A stretch of 5,610 bases of DNA from JABIDZ01 sp964402905 (GTDB taxonomy: Archaea; Iainarchaeota; Iainarchaeia; Iainarchaeales; JAAZKV01): NCBI GenBank assembly GCA_964402905.1, contig CAYODU010000037.1:1-5610 (forward strand), given 5' to 3'. The notes under the pieces were generated by a model that was not told where the DNA came from, searched no databases, and saw nothing but the letters and a program-made list of their open reading frames with translations. Shown here one piece after another: positions 1 through 5,035 of the stretch. The position numbers were made by a program, and so were the translations under genes. The stretch's first letter is position 1, and each line of letters starts with the position of its first letter.

Positions 1-414
1 CTTGGTGATGTTAGACACGATCCGCTCCAGTGCCATTATGGTTTCAATAATTTATACATTTTGAAAGGAAAAAAATTAATTTCAAAACCTTTTGCTGAAC
101 TTTGGGATGAAATGATTGTAAAATATAAAAGCGAAATTGTAAAAAATGAAAAAGGTTATGAAGCAATAATGCTTCCTGCTAAAGAAAAAATTTTTACTCT
201 TGGAGAAAAAGAAGGAAAAGTTGTTTTGTCAAGAATTCTTTCTCTGAACAGAAAACCTTTTGATGGAGAATTAACTGAAATTGAAGCTAAAGGTAAAAAA
301 ATTGCTTTAACTCCAGAGCACAAAGTAATTACAAAAGCTGGAGATAAACAAGCAAAGAAAGTTTCTCCTAATGACTCTTTATTTCAACTTTCTCAATCCA
401 AAGCAACAGCTTAA
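1..414 (+). CDS. lonB: LonB protease N-terminal part fused to split-intein N-half (5' partial)
   Basis: Frame 1 is open from the first base and ends at TAA 412-414. The first ten codons read LGDVRHDPLQ, which matches the archaeal LonB AAA+ segment between Walker A and Walker B. Codon 11 is Cys and begins an intein. The remaining 127 residues look like an intein N-terminal splicing domain: Cys1, a basic beta-rich stretch, then GKKIALTPEHKVIT, a block B with the TxxH motif (TPEH at intein residues about 94-97), then VSPNDSLF. The protein stops there with no endonuclease domain and no C-terminal splicing block; the missing half is encoded at 5036. LonB is the membrane-anchored ATP-dependent protease of archaea. 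The true start lies upstream of the window. The ATP-binding domain would be interrupted unless trans-splicing occurs. Family and intein calls are strong; function in trans is inferred. Confidence 0.9.
   Translation, partial: LGDVRHDPLQCHYGFNNLYILKGKKLISKPFAELWDEMIVKYKSEIVKNEKGYEAIMLPAKEKIFTLGEKEGKVVLSRILSLNRKPFDGELTEIEAKGKKIALTPEHKVITKAGDKQAKKVSPNDSLFQLSQSKATA
31..411 (+). other. Split-intein N-half (IntN), 127 aa
   Basis: It starts at Cys1 (31-33), directly after Gln of the extein RHDPLQ, and ends at the stop codon. Block B is readable as LTPEHKVIT with the Thr and His that assist the N-terminal acyl shift. The block A region (CHYGFNNLYIL) is less canonical than the usual CxxGDT pattern, but Cys1 is present. 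The length fits an N splicing domain cut at the usual endonuclease insertion point. Confidence 0.87.
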
Positions 415-424
415 TTTCTTTTTC

Positions 425-459
425 CTTTAGGCTTTGCTTTTTTCTTTTCAAACCTAAAG
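425..459 (+). terminator. Stem-loop with U-rich loop just after the IntN stop codon
   Basis: CTTTAGG (425-431) pairs perfectly with CCTAAAG (453-459) around a pyrimidine-rich 21-nt loop containing two T runs. It begins 11 nt after the stop codon. It may help end or stabilise the lonB-IntN transcript, since archaeal termination relies on oligo-T. Its last base abuts the larger hairpin at 459-612, so the two could be alternative folds. Confidence 0.4.
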
Positions 460-612
460 ACCACCTCCACCGAATTTTTTCTTACGCCTGCGCGGCGCTC
501 GGCTTAAACCTTTCCTTTCGCTTTTAGCGAAAGTCGCCTGCGGGCTAAAGGTTTTAATGCCTCCGCCGCGCCAAGCCGTCTTCAGAAAAAATTCGTTTTA
601 CTGGAGGTGGTC
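459..612 (+). promoter_or_regulatory. Long compound hairpin sequestering the ribosome binding site of the downstream ORF
   Basis: Nested complementary segments read by eye are: 459-469 with 602-612 (11 bp), 471-482 with 584-595 (12 bp), 490-497 with 564-571 (8 bp, all G/C), 506-513 with 547-554 (8 bp), and 515-522 with 526-533 (8 bp, TTT loop). The core is clearly richer in GC than its surroundings. The left arm contains ACCACCTCC, resembling the anti-Shine-Dalgarno end of 16S rRNA, and the right arm contains GGAGGTGGT, the ribosome binding site of the ORF at 616. If folded in RNA, translation of that ORF and the coupled endonuclease would be shut off. It could instead be a palindromic mobile or processing element. 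Confidence 0.72.
603..611 (+). promoter_or_regulatory. Strong ribosome binding site GGAGGTGGT
   Basis: This near-complete archaeal Shine-Dalgarno match lies 4 nt before ATG 616. It fixes the start of the 56-aa ORF and lies inside the right arm of the long hairpin. Confidence 0.75.
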
Positions 613-615
613 AAA

Positions 616-786
616 ATGGTTTTTTCTTTAGAAAATTTCGCAAAGCCAACAACGGAAGAAATTAAGCAAGTAAAATGGATTGCTAAAAACAATCCAAATG
701 ATTTGGATTCGAGAGAGCTTTGGGTTCTCGAAAATCAATCTTCTTTTATCGAAGATGATTTCGATGAGGTGATTAATTATGAATGA
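616..786 (+). CDS. Small acidic protein of 56 aa, coupled to the homing endonuclease
   Basis: The ORF starts at ATG 616 after the strong GGAGGTGGT site and ends at TGA 784-786. The product begins MVFSLENFAKPTTEEIKQ and ends with an acidic tail (FIEDDFDEVINYE). It has a Trp-containing middle (VKWIAKNNPND, then RELWVLENQ) and no signal peptide or membrane segment. I do not recognise the family. Its stop overlaps the next start in ATGAATGA, so the two ORFs are almost certainly translationally coupled, and the next gene's binding site GAGGTGA lies within it. Plausible but unproven roles are a leader peptide controlling the endonuclease, a small partner or inhibitor of it, or a remnant of an intein-linked domain. 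Confidence that it is translated is good; its function is unknown. Confidence 0.7.
   Translation: MVFSLENFAKPTTEEIKQVKWIAKNNPNDLDSRELWVLENQSSFIEDDFDEVINYE
766..772 (+). promoter_or_regulatory. Ribosome binding site GAGGTGA of the endonuclease gene
   Basis: GAGGTGA lies 6 nt before ATG 779, inside the end of the 56-aa ORF. It decides the start at 779 over the later in-frame ATGs near codons 22 and 26. Confidence 0.7.
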
Positions 787-1852
787 AATACCTGCGGCAT
801 TACCGGCATTTCACTCCCGAAGCGATTATAAAGCTCCAGAAATGGGTTCTATAATGGAAAGCAAAATTCTTGTTTCTGAACAAGACTTAATAAATACTTA
901 TTCAAAAGAAGATCAATTTTCTTGTCAGAAATATTTTGAATACAAAAAGCTTGTTCAAGAAAATCCAACTTTTGGATATAAGAAAGCGGCTAAGCTTCTT
1001 GGTGTGAAACAAGGTTCAACAAGATGGTGGCACACAGAAGGAGAAAAGAAAGCAATTCCCAATCCATTGAAAGTTGTTCAAAAGTTAAAAGAAGCAGGAT
1101 TGCTTCCTTTTACTGAAAATCACAAAGATGCAAAAATAATTTTTAATATTCTTGGAACTCTTTTTGGTGATGGTGGAATTGATTGTCGTTTTAACACAGT
1201 CGCTTTTATTTCTTCAGATATACGAGACATTGACTTGTGGCAGGAAGATTTACTAAAAATATTTTCTTTCGCTGTTGGAAAAACACAAATTGTTGAAGGT
1301 GGAGAATATGGTCACTCGTATAATTTTCGTTGTTATGATCGGGCAGTTATTCGTTTTTTTGCAGCACTTGGTTCGCCAGTCGGGAATAAAGTTTCAAAAA
1401 AATATTTTTTACCAAAATGGATTTTTGATTCTTCAGAAGAATTAAGAATAGCTTTTCTTGACGGATTGCTCGCTTCTGAAGTTTCAGTTCCTCGCTTCAG
1501 AGGTGACTCGCGTTGGGCTTGGACAAAAAGATTCTGTGATTTTTCTTTAGGTTTAAGCAAAATAGATGCGTTGGAAAAAGAACACAGAGCATATCTTGGA
1601 GAGGTAAAACGACTTTGTGGCACGGTTGATTTAACCACAACGCCAAATTTAAGAAAAGAATTATGTAAACCCACTTATCGAAAAGACGGGCACGTTAGTT
1701 ACAATTACAGAATTTTTTTTCAAACTCATCATGAAAAAGTTCTTGCATTTAATGAAAAGTTTGATTTGAAATATGCACAAGACAAAAAAGAAAGATTAAA
1801 ACAACAAGTCCAGTTAGCAAAAGAGCATAAAGCGTTAAAGCGGATTTACTAG
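779..1852 (+). CDS. LAGLIDADG homing endonuclease with N-terminal HTH region
   Basis: The 357-aa product has two LAGLIDADG-type helices: ILGTLFGDGG at about residues 124-133 (catalytic Asp at about 131) and FLDGLLASEV at about 226-235 (acidic residue Glu at about 234). Two motifs in one chain is the monomeric, pseudo-dimeric form that cuts long asymmetric sites. Residues about 65-110 (YKKAAKLLGVKQGSTRWWH and on) look like a helix-turn-helix DNA-binding region. The lysine-rich C-terminus fits a DNA-binding protein. No intein splicing blocks are present, so it is free-standing although it sits between two intein halves. It overlaps the 56-aa ORF by 8 nt. Its natural target is presumably the intein insertion site in uninterrupted lonB, which is inference. 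Both acidic residues are retained, so it may be active. Confidence 0.88.
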   Translation: MNEIPAALPAFHSRSDYKAPEMGSIMESKILVSEQDLINTYSKEDQFSCQKYFEYKKLVQENPTFGYKKAAKLLGVKQGSTRWWHTEGEKKAIPNPLKVVQKLKEAGLLPFTENHKDAKIIFNILGTLFGDGGIDCRFNTVAFISSDIRDIDLWQEDLLKIFSFAVGKTQIVEGGEYGHSYNFRCYDRAVIRFFAALGSPVGNKVSKKYFLPKWIFDSSEELRIAFLDGLLASEVSVPRFRGDSRWAWTKRFCDFSLGLSKIDALEKEHRAYLGEVKRLCGTVDLTTTPNLRKELCKPTYRKDGHVSYNYRIFFQTHHEKVLAFNEKFDLKYAQDKKERLKQQVQLAKEHKALKRIY

Positions 1853-1859
1853 AAAACCG

Positions 1860-1871
1860 TTTTTTTTTTTT
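1860..1871 (+). terminator. Oligo-T terminator after the endonuclease gene
   Basis: A run of 12 T begins 7 nt after the endonuclease stop codon. Long U tracts are the main archaeal termination signal. It separates the endonuclease unit from the DGR. Confidence 0.6.
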
Positions 1872-1880
1872 GAAAGTTAG

Positions 1881-1890
1881 TTTTTTATAG
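1881..1890 (+). promoter_or_regulatory. Candidate TATA box for the DGR target gene
   Basis: TTTTTTATAG is centred about 27 nt before ATG 1913, the box A position expected if transcription starts at the ATG. A purine stretch (GAAAG) lies just upstream. No Shine-Dalgarno is visible before 1913, consistent with a leaderless mRNA. The region is T-rich, so chance matches are possible. Confidence 0.45.
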
Positions 1891-1912
1891 TTGTTTTGTT
1901 GTTGTTTTGGTT

Positions 1913-3034
1913 ATGCGAAGAATTAATTTTAAGGCTCAGGGTACGATTGAGTATTTGTTGATTATTGGTGTTGTTGTTGTTTTGTCTTTGGTTGTTGTTG
2001 GTATTTTAACTGGTTTTTTTGGTACTGGCAGTGAGGTTGGTGATAATTCCACTCAATTAAAGAATTGGTCTAATACTCTTGCCTTGACTGAGACTAGTGT
2101 TACTCCTGATGGTAATTATTTGGTTCGTTTGGTGAATAATTCTAGTGATCCTATTACTATTAGTAATGTAAATATTGGTGGTGAGGACGCAAATTATTCT
2201 GAAGATTTGTTTATGGGTAGTGGACAGAATTTTGTTGTTAGCAGTAGTGATATTTGTAATGAGGGTGGTAGGTTGGCTAGTACGGTTGTTATCACTTATG
2301 TTACTAAATTTGGTTTGGTTAAAACTGAGAGGTATCCGGCTAGTACTTTTTTTGAGTGCCAGAATTATTCTGTGAGTTTGTTGGCTAATCAGTGTCCTAG
2401 TACTTCTCCAGATTCTATTTGTGTTCCTAGTGCGGATTCGGATTTGAATGCAAAAAATATTTCTAGTAATGTTAGTATTTTTGGTGTTACGGGTTATTTG
2501 GGTTTGCATTCGGGTCAGACTAAGTGTACTGCTTGGAATGGTAGTACTTGGGTTAATGCGACTACTTGTAGTGATGTGAATGTTCCTGCAAATCAGAATG
2601 CGGCAGTGGATAATGACAGGAACATGTTTGTGAACGGGCGATTTATTGCATATACTAATCCTTACGGGGATGGGAATAATTTTGTTGAAGATACTTGGAA
2701 TAATTTGTTGTGGTGGAAGGGACAATCTTCATCTACTATGGATTGGAATTCAGCTATGAGTTATTGTAATAATTTTAGTGCTGGTGGTTTTAGTGATTGG
2801 AGGTTGGCTACTGTTGCTGAGGCTTTTAGTACTTTTGATTATAGTGGGCCTAGTGCGAGTAGTTATGTTTGTGTGCAAGAATTTTCGCCGTGTTTTACAA
2901 ATTATATTTGGACGAATACGAGTCTTCCTTGGTCGCCTACCACTGCATACGGTTACTTTCCGTACGCTGGCGTCATCTACAGCTATGGTAAGACTACTAC
3001 CTACTTTGCCCGTTGTGTTCGTTTGGAAAGCTGA
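1913..3034 (+). CDS. DGR variable protein: secreted pilin-like protein with C-terminal Lcl/DUF1566 domain
   Basis: I use ATG 1913 (373 aa); a TTG two codons upstream is also in frame. The N-terminus MRRINFKAQGTIEYLLII is a class III archaeal signal peptide, with Gln+1 and Glu+5 after the predicted cleavage site and then a long Val/Leu/Ile helix; such peptides are cut by EppA-type prepilin peptidases. A Ser/Thr/Asn-rich middle follows, including a segment near residue 190 (VSIFGVTGYLG) common in surface and tail-fibre-like proteins. The C-terminus from about residue 235 is Lcl/DUF1566-like, a C-type-lectin-like fold: WNSAMSYCNNF, GGFSDWRLATVAEA, YIWTNTS and a closing FARCVRLES. Codons 336-372 are the variable repeat. 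The likely role is a pilus-linked or surface adhesin whose binding face is diversified. The coding strand is strongly G/T-rich, but the VR is noticeably richer in C. Confidence 0.9.
   Translation: MRRINFKAQGTIEYLLIIGVVVVLSLVVVGILTGFFGTGSEVGDNSTQLKNWSNTLALTETSVTPDGNYLVRLVNNSSDPITISNVNIGGEDANYSEDLFMGSGQNFVVSSSDICNEGGRLASTVVITYVTKFGLVKTERYPASTFFECQNYSVSLLANQCPSTSPDSICVPSADSDLNAKNISSNVSIFGVTGYLGLHSGQTKCTAWNGSTWVNATTCSDVNVPANQNAAVDNDRNMFVNGRFIAYTNPYGDGNNFVEDTWNNLLWWKGQSSSTMDWNSAMSYCNNFSAGGFSDWRLATVAEAFSTFDYSGPSASSYVCVQEFSPCFTNYIWTNTSLPWSPTTAYGYFPYAGVIYSYGKTTTYFARCVRLES
2918..3029 (+). repeat. DGR variable repeat (VR)
   Basis: This 112-nt segment aligns without gaps to TR 3706-3817 (offset 788). 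There are 19 mismatches, each at a TR adenine: 8 A-to-T, 7 A-to-G and 4 A-to-C by my count. No mismatch occurs at a TR C, G or T. The A-free 3' part (3007-3026) is identical to TR and would act as the IMH-like anchor where cDNA priming starts. The VR ends one base into the last codon before the stop. Confidence 0.97.
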
Positions 3035-3086
3035 TGATTTGATGATTTCGTGTTTAAGAGTTTTATGTGAGTATGATGAAAAAATA

Positions 3087-3102
3087 GTGCCCGTTAGGGC
3101 AC
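3087..3102 (+). promoter_or_regulatory. Hairpin downstream of VR (GTGCCC-GTTA-GGGCAC)
   Basis: A perfect 6-bp stem with a tetraloop lies 57 nt after the VR. Stem-loops just after the IMH promote target recognition in several DGRs, including BPP-1, where stem and 4-nt loop sizes are similar. The T7 run at 3107-3113 means it could also be a terminator between the target gene and avd. Confidence 0.65.
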
Positions 3103-3126
3103 GCGATTTTTTTCGAAAATATTTTT

Positions 3127-3132
3127 GAGGAG
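3127..3132 (+). promoter_or_regulatory. Ribosome binding site GAGGAG of avd
   Basis: The site lies 9 nt before ATG 3142 and supports that start. Confidence 0.5.
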
Positions 3133-3141
3133 TTTTTTTTA

Positions 3142-3486
3142 ATGGCAAAGTATGATTATCTTCCTATTTACAAAAAGTCTCTTGATTTGTGTATTTATTT
3201 TGAGAAACTAGTTAAAGGTTTTTCTCGTTATGATAAGTATGTTCTTGGAACTGATTTGAGGAATAAGAGTAGGCAAATCGCTTGTCAAATAATGCGGACA
3301 AATTCTTTGCCTAACAAAAAAGAATCTTTACAAGAATTAGTTGCTTTGGTAGAAGAATTAAAACTTGTTGTTCGGTTGTGTAAAGAAGTTGGCGTTTTCA
3401 AAAAATTTTCTTCTTATGAGTATTCTTCTAATTTAGTAGTTGATTTAGCAAAACAATCTCAAGCATGGCTTAACAGCCAAAAATAA
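3142..3486 (+). CDS. avd: DGR accessory protein Avd (four-helix bundle)
   Basis: This 114-aa, Lys/Arg-rich, wholly helical-looking protein has a GAGGAG site upstream. Its pattern fits the Avd/23S-IVP-like four-helix bundle family. It opens with YLPIYKKSLDLCIYFEKLVKGF, has the family's RY..VLGTDLRNKS segment at about residues 29-43, a LVALVEELKLVVRLCKEVGV helix, and ends in a Trp-containing AKQSQAWLNSQK. (The opening motif is residues 6-27.) Avd forms a pentamer that binds the reverse transcriptase and the TR-containing RNA and is needed for mutagenic retrohoming. Its place between target gene and TR matches the BPP-1 layout. The four-helix family also has non-DGR members, but the flanking VR, TR and RT settle the role. 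Confidence 0.88.
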   Translation: MAKYDYLPIYKKSLDLCIYFEKLVKGFSRYDKYVLGTDLRNKSRQIACQIMRTNSLPNKKESLQELVALVEELKLVVRLCKEVGVFKKFSSYEYSSNLVVDLAKQSQAWLNSQK

Positions 3487-3687
3487 AAGAGACAAAACCA
3501 TGTATTCAACAATCTCTCTTAAAGGGTTATTCTCATTAACAAAGTTAGTGAGGCAAAGCGAAAGCTTTGTATTAACAGAACGGCTCAGAATTTCTTTCCT
3601 CGGGAAGAAAGCGTTAATAGCATGTTTCTTTTTGATGCGAACAACCCATGTGGTGAAAAAAACTGCTAACACTCTAGGGTGTTAGCT
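3487..3687 (+). ncRNA. Structured 5' region of the DGR template RNA (avd-TR spacer)
   Basis: This gene-free stretch is dense with complementary segments: 3487-3492 with 3515-3520; 3497-3502 with 3647-3654 (one bulge); 3524-3528 with 3643-3647; 3532-3540 with 3544-3552 (9 bp, one G-U, AAA loop); 3554-3559 with 3564-3569 (6 bp, GAAA tetraloop); and 3571-3576 with 3613-3618 enclosing 3591-3599/3603-3610 (one bulge). The last stem is 3665-3672 with 3679-3686. The hairpins sit almost end to end and can be drawn as one multi-branched domain before TR. It probably belongs to the RNA that Avd and RT package. A 61-codon frame at 3500-3685 shows no protein-like features. Confidence 0.6.
3665..3686 (+). 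promoter_or_regulatory. Hairpin immediately before TR, containing a GGGTG motif
   Basis: GCTAACAC pairs with GTGTTAGC around a 6-nt loop, ending 1 nt before ATG 3688. The weak Shine-Dalgarno-like GGGTG (3677-3681) is partly inside the stem, so folding would limit RT translation and may favour the RNA's role as template. Confidence 0.5.
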
Positions 3688-4968
3688 ATGAATAGTTCGT
3701 ACACAACGAGTCTTCCTTGGTCGCCTACCAATGCATACAATTACAATCCGAACAATGGCAACATCAACAACAATAATAAGACTAATAACAACTATGCCCG
3801 TTGTGTTCGTTTGGAAAAAGAAAAAACCTCGGCTCTGTTTGAGTTCCAAAACATTTACAATAGTTATATTAATTGCAGAAAAGGAAAGCGTAGTACAATA
3901 AATGCTTTAAAATTCGAAGAAAACCTTGAACAAAACCTGCGAGAAATATACTATTCGTTAAATAATAGGACTTATGAGCCGGGGCGTTCTGTTTGTTTTA
4001 CGGTTTTAAAACCAAAACCGAGAGAAATTTTTGCAGCAGATTTTAGGGATAGAATAGTTCATCATTTGATTGTAAGTGAGTTGGAAAAGGTGTTTGAACC
4101 GATTTTTTTAAATGATAGTTTTGCGTGTAGAAAACAAAAAGGAACGCATAAAGCAGTAAAACATTTGCAAAGAAATATGCGAAAAATAATGGGAAGTAAT
4201 TCTGGTAGAAAAAGAGCTTTTTATTTACAATTAGATATACAAAATTTTTTTATGAGTATTGATAAGCAAATATTGTTTTCATTAATAGAAACAAGAGTTT
4301 CTAATTATGATGCTTGGAGTGGTGATTTTAAGTGTGATTTGCTTTGGATTTCCAAAAAAATTATTTTTCATGATCCTACAAATAATTATCACCAAAAATC
4401 CAAAAAATGGGTTAGTGAGCTAGTTCCAAAACACAAATCCTTAATTAATGTTGAAAAAGGTAAAGGTCTTCCTATCGGTAATCACACGAGCCAATTTTTT
4501 GCAAACGTTTATTTGAATGAATTAGATCAATTTGTGAAAAAAAAATTAAAATGCGAGTATTATGTGCGCTACGTTGATGATTTTATTTTATTATCAAAAT
4601 CAAAAGAAGAATTATTGGGTTGTTTTTGGGAAATAAAATATTTTTTAGAAACAAATTTATTATTAAAATTAAAAAACGAGGCAAAATTATTACCGATAAC
4701 TAATGGTATAGATTTTTTAGGATACATTACTAAACCATGGAGTGTTTTTGTTAGAAAAAGAGTTTTATATAATTTCAAAAAAACACTTTTGATAGCAAAT
4801 AAAGAACTTTTAGAAAGCAAGATTTTTTTCTTTGAAAAGAATTCAATGAAAGAAAAGTCTTTTCGTTCTTCTTTTAGTTCTTATTTGGGTCACTTTAAGC
4901 ACGCAAACAGTTTTAGGCTAAAACAACAAATAATCATAGAGTTTCCTTTCACAAAAATGTGCTTTTGA
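3688..4968 (+). CDS. DGR reverse transcriptase (N-terminus overlaps TR)
   Basis: From ATG 3688 the product is 426 aa; GTG 3679 would add three residues and TTG 3811 would begin just at the end of TR. RT motifs in order, in ATG 3688 numbering: KPKPREIFAADFRDRIVHH at about 108-126; motif A FYLQLDIQNFF with catalytic Asp at about 183; LPIGNHTSQFFANVYLNELD with the DGR hallmark IGNHTSQ at about 263-269, where most RTs have QGxxxSP; YVDD at about 295-298; GIDFLGYI at about 340-347; and a C-terminal SYLGHFKHANSFRL typical of DGR RTs. All catalytic Asp residues are intact. It makes adenine-mutagenic cDNA from the TR RNA with Avd. Residues about 7-43 are encoded by TR itself and are Asn-rich. No ATG follows TR until deep within the RT domain, so TR is either translated or bypassed with a TTG or CTG start. 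Confidence 0.93.
   Translation: MNSSYTTSLPWSPTNAYNYNPNNGNINNNNKTNNNYARCVRLEKEKTSALFEFQNIYNSYINCRKGKRSTINALKFEENLEQNLREIYYSLNNRTYEPGRSVCFTVLKPKPREIFAADFRDRIVHHLIVSELEKVFEPIFLNDSFACRKQKGTHKAVKHLQRNMRKIMGSNSGRKRAFYLQLDIQNFFMSIDKQILFSLIETRVSNYDAWSGDFKCDLLWISKKIIFHDPTNNYHQKSKKWVSELVPKHKSLINVEKGKGLPIGNHTSQFFANVYLNELDQFVKKKLKCEYYVRYVDDFILLSKSKEELLGCFWEIKYFLETNLLLKLKNEAKLLPITNGIDFLGYITKPWSVFVRKRVLYNFKKTLLIANKELLESKIFFFEKNSMKEKSFRSSFSSYLGHFKHANSFRLKQQIIIEFPFTKMCF
3706..3817 (+). repeat. DGR template repeat (TR)
   Basis: This 112-nt segment carries 40 adenines and 13 AAC/AAT codons in the same reading frame as VR. AAY codons can mutate at A to NNY codons covering 15 amino acids but never a stop. The 20-nt A-free stretch 3795-3814 gives an unmutable 3' end identical to VR. 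The TR lies inside the RT open frame and directly after the structured spacer. Confidence 0.97.
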
Positions 4969-4979
4969 CTTTGCAAAGT
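4968..4979. repeat. 12-bp perfect palindrome at the RT stop codon
   Basis: ACTTTGCAAAGT is self-complementary and overlaps the last base of the RT stop codon. It marks the right edge of the DGR and might be a protein-binding site, an insertion scar or chance. The rest of 4980-5035 holds only the candidate promoter of the IntC gene. Confidence 0.4.
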
Positions 4980-5005
4980 GGTGATTTAGTTTCTCTTCAA
5001 ATAGG

Positions 5006-5012
5006 TATTTAA
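5006..5012 (+). promoter_or_regulatory. Candidate TATA box for the IntC-lonB gene
   Basis: TATTTAA is centred 27 nt before ATG 5036, with AAATAGG upstream as a possible BRE. There is no convincing Shine-Dalgarno, so a leaderless transcript starting at the ATG is likely. The same geometry occurs before the gene at 1913. Confidence 0.45.
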
Positions 5013-5035
5013 TTGTTTTCCAAAACGTATTGGTT

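Larger units (their letters stand above)
1913..4968 (+). mobile_element. Complete diversity-generating retroelement (VP-avd-TR-RT)
   Basis: All core parts are present on one strand: variable protein with VR, post-VR hairpin, avd, structured spacer, TR, and RT with intact catalytic motifs. The order matches phage BPP-1, but no phage structural genes are present. The whole element lies between the two halves of the split lonB intein. Confidence 0.95.

Noticed and set aside
1333..1674. 113-codon minus-strand frame
   Set aside because: It lies antisense inside the endonuclease coding region, which has clear LAGLIDADG motifs.
2175..2375. Plus-strand hydrophobic 66-codon frame, and the similar one at 2778-3128
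   Set aside because: These are out-of-frame readings of G/T-rich target-gene DNA, which yields artificial Leu/Val-rich proteins.
2057..2725. 222-codon open frame on the minus strand
   Set aside because: It is antisense to the G/T-rich target gene; the composition removes stops. The translation is low-complexity Thr/Ile/Asn/Ser with no domain.
2750..3148. 132-codon minus-strand frame across VR
   Set aside because: It is a shadow of the target gene, with no ribosome binding site and no recognisable motif.
3500..3685. 61-codon plus-strand frame between avd and TR
   Set aside because: It has no ribosome binding site, coincides with dense RNA stem-loops, and runs up to the base before the RT start; structured RNA explains it better.
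3688..4968. Retron or group II intron reverse transcriptase
   Set aside because: The IGNHTSQ motif, neighbouring avd and an adenine-specific TR/VR pair are DGR-specific; no maturase/endonuclease domain or msr/msd is present.
415..5035. RNA intron rather than split intein as the explanation of the lonB gap
   Set aside because: Protein splicing residues (Cys1, TxxH, His-Asn, Ser+1) flank the gap and the N-half ends with its own stop. I see no group I or II intron core or bulge-helix-bulge at the junctions.
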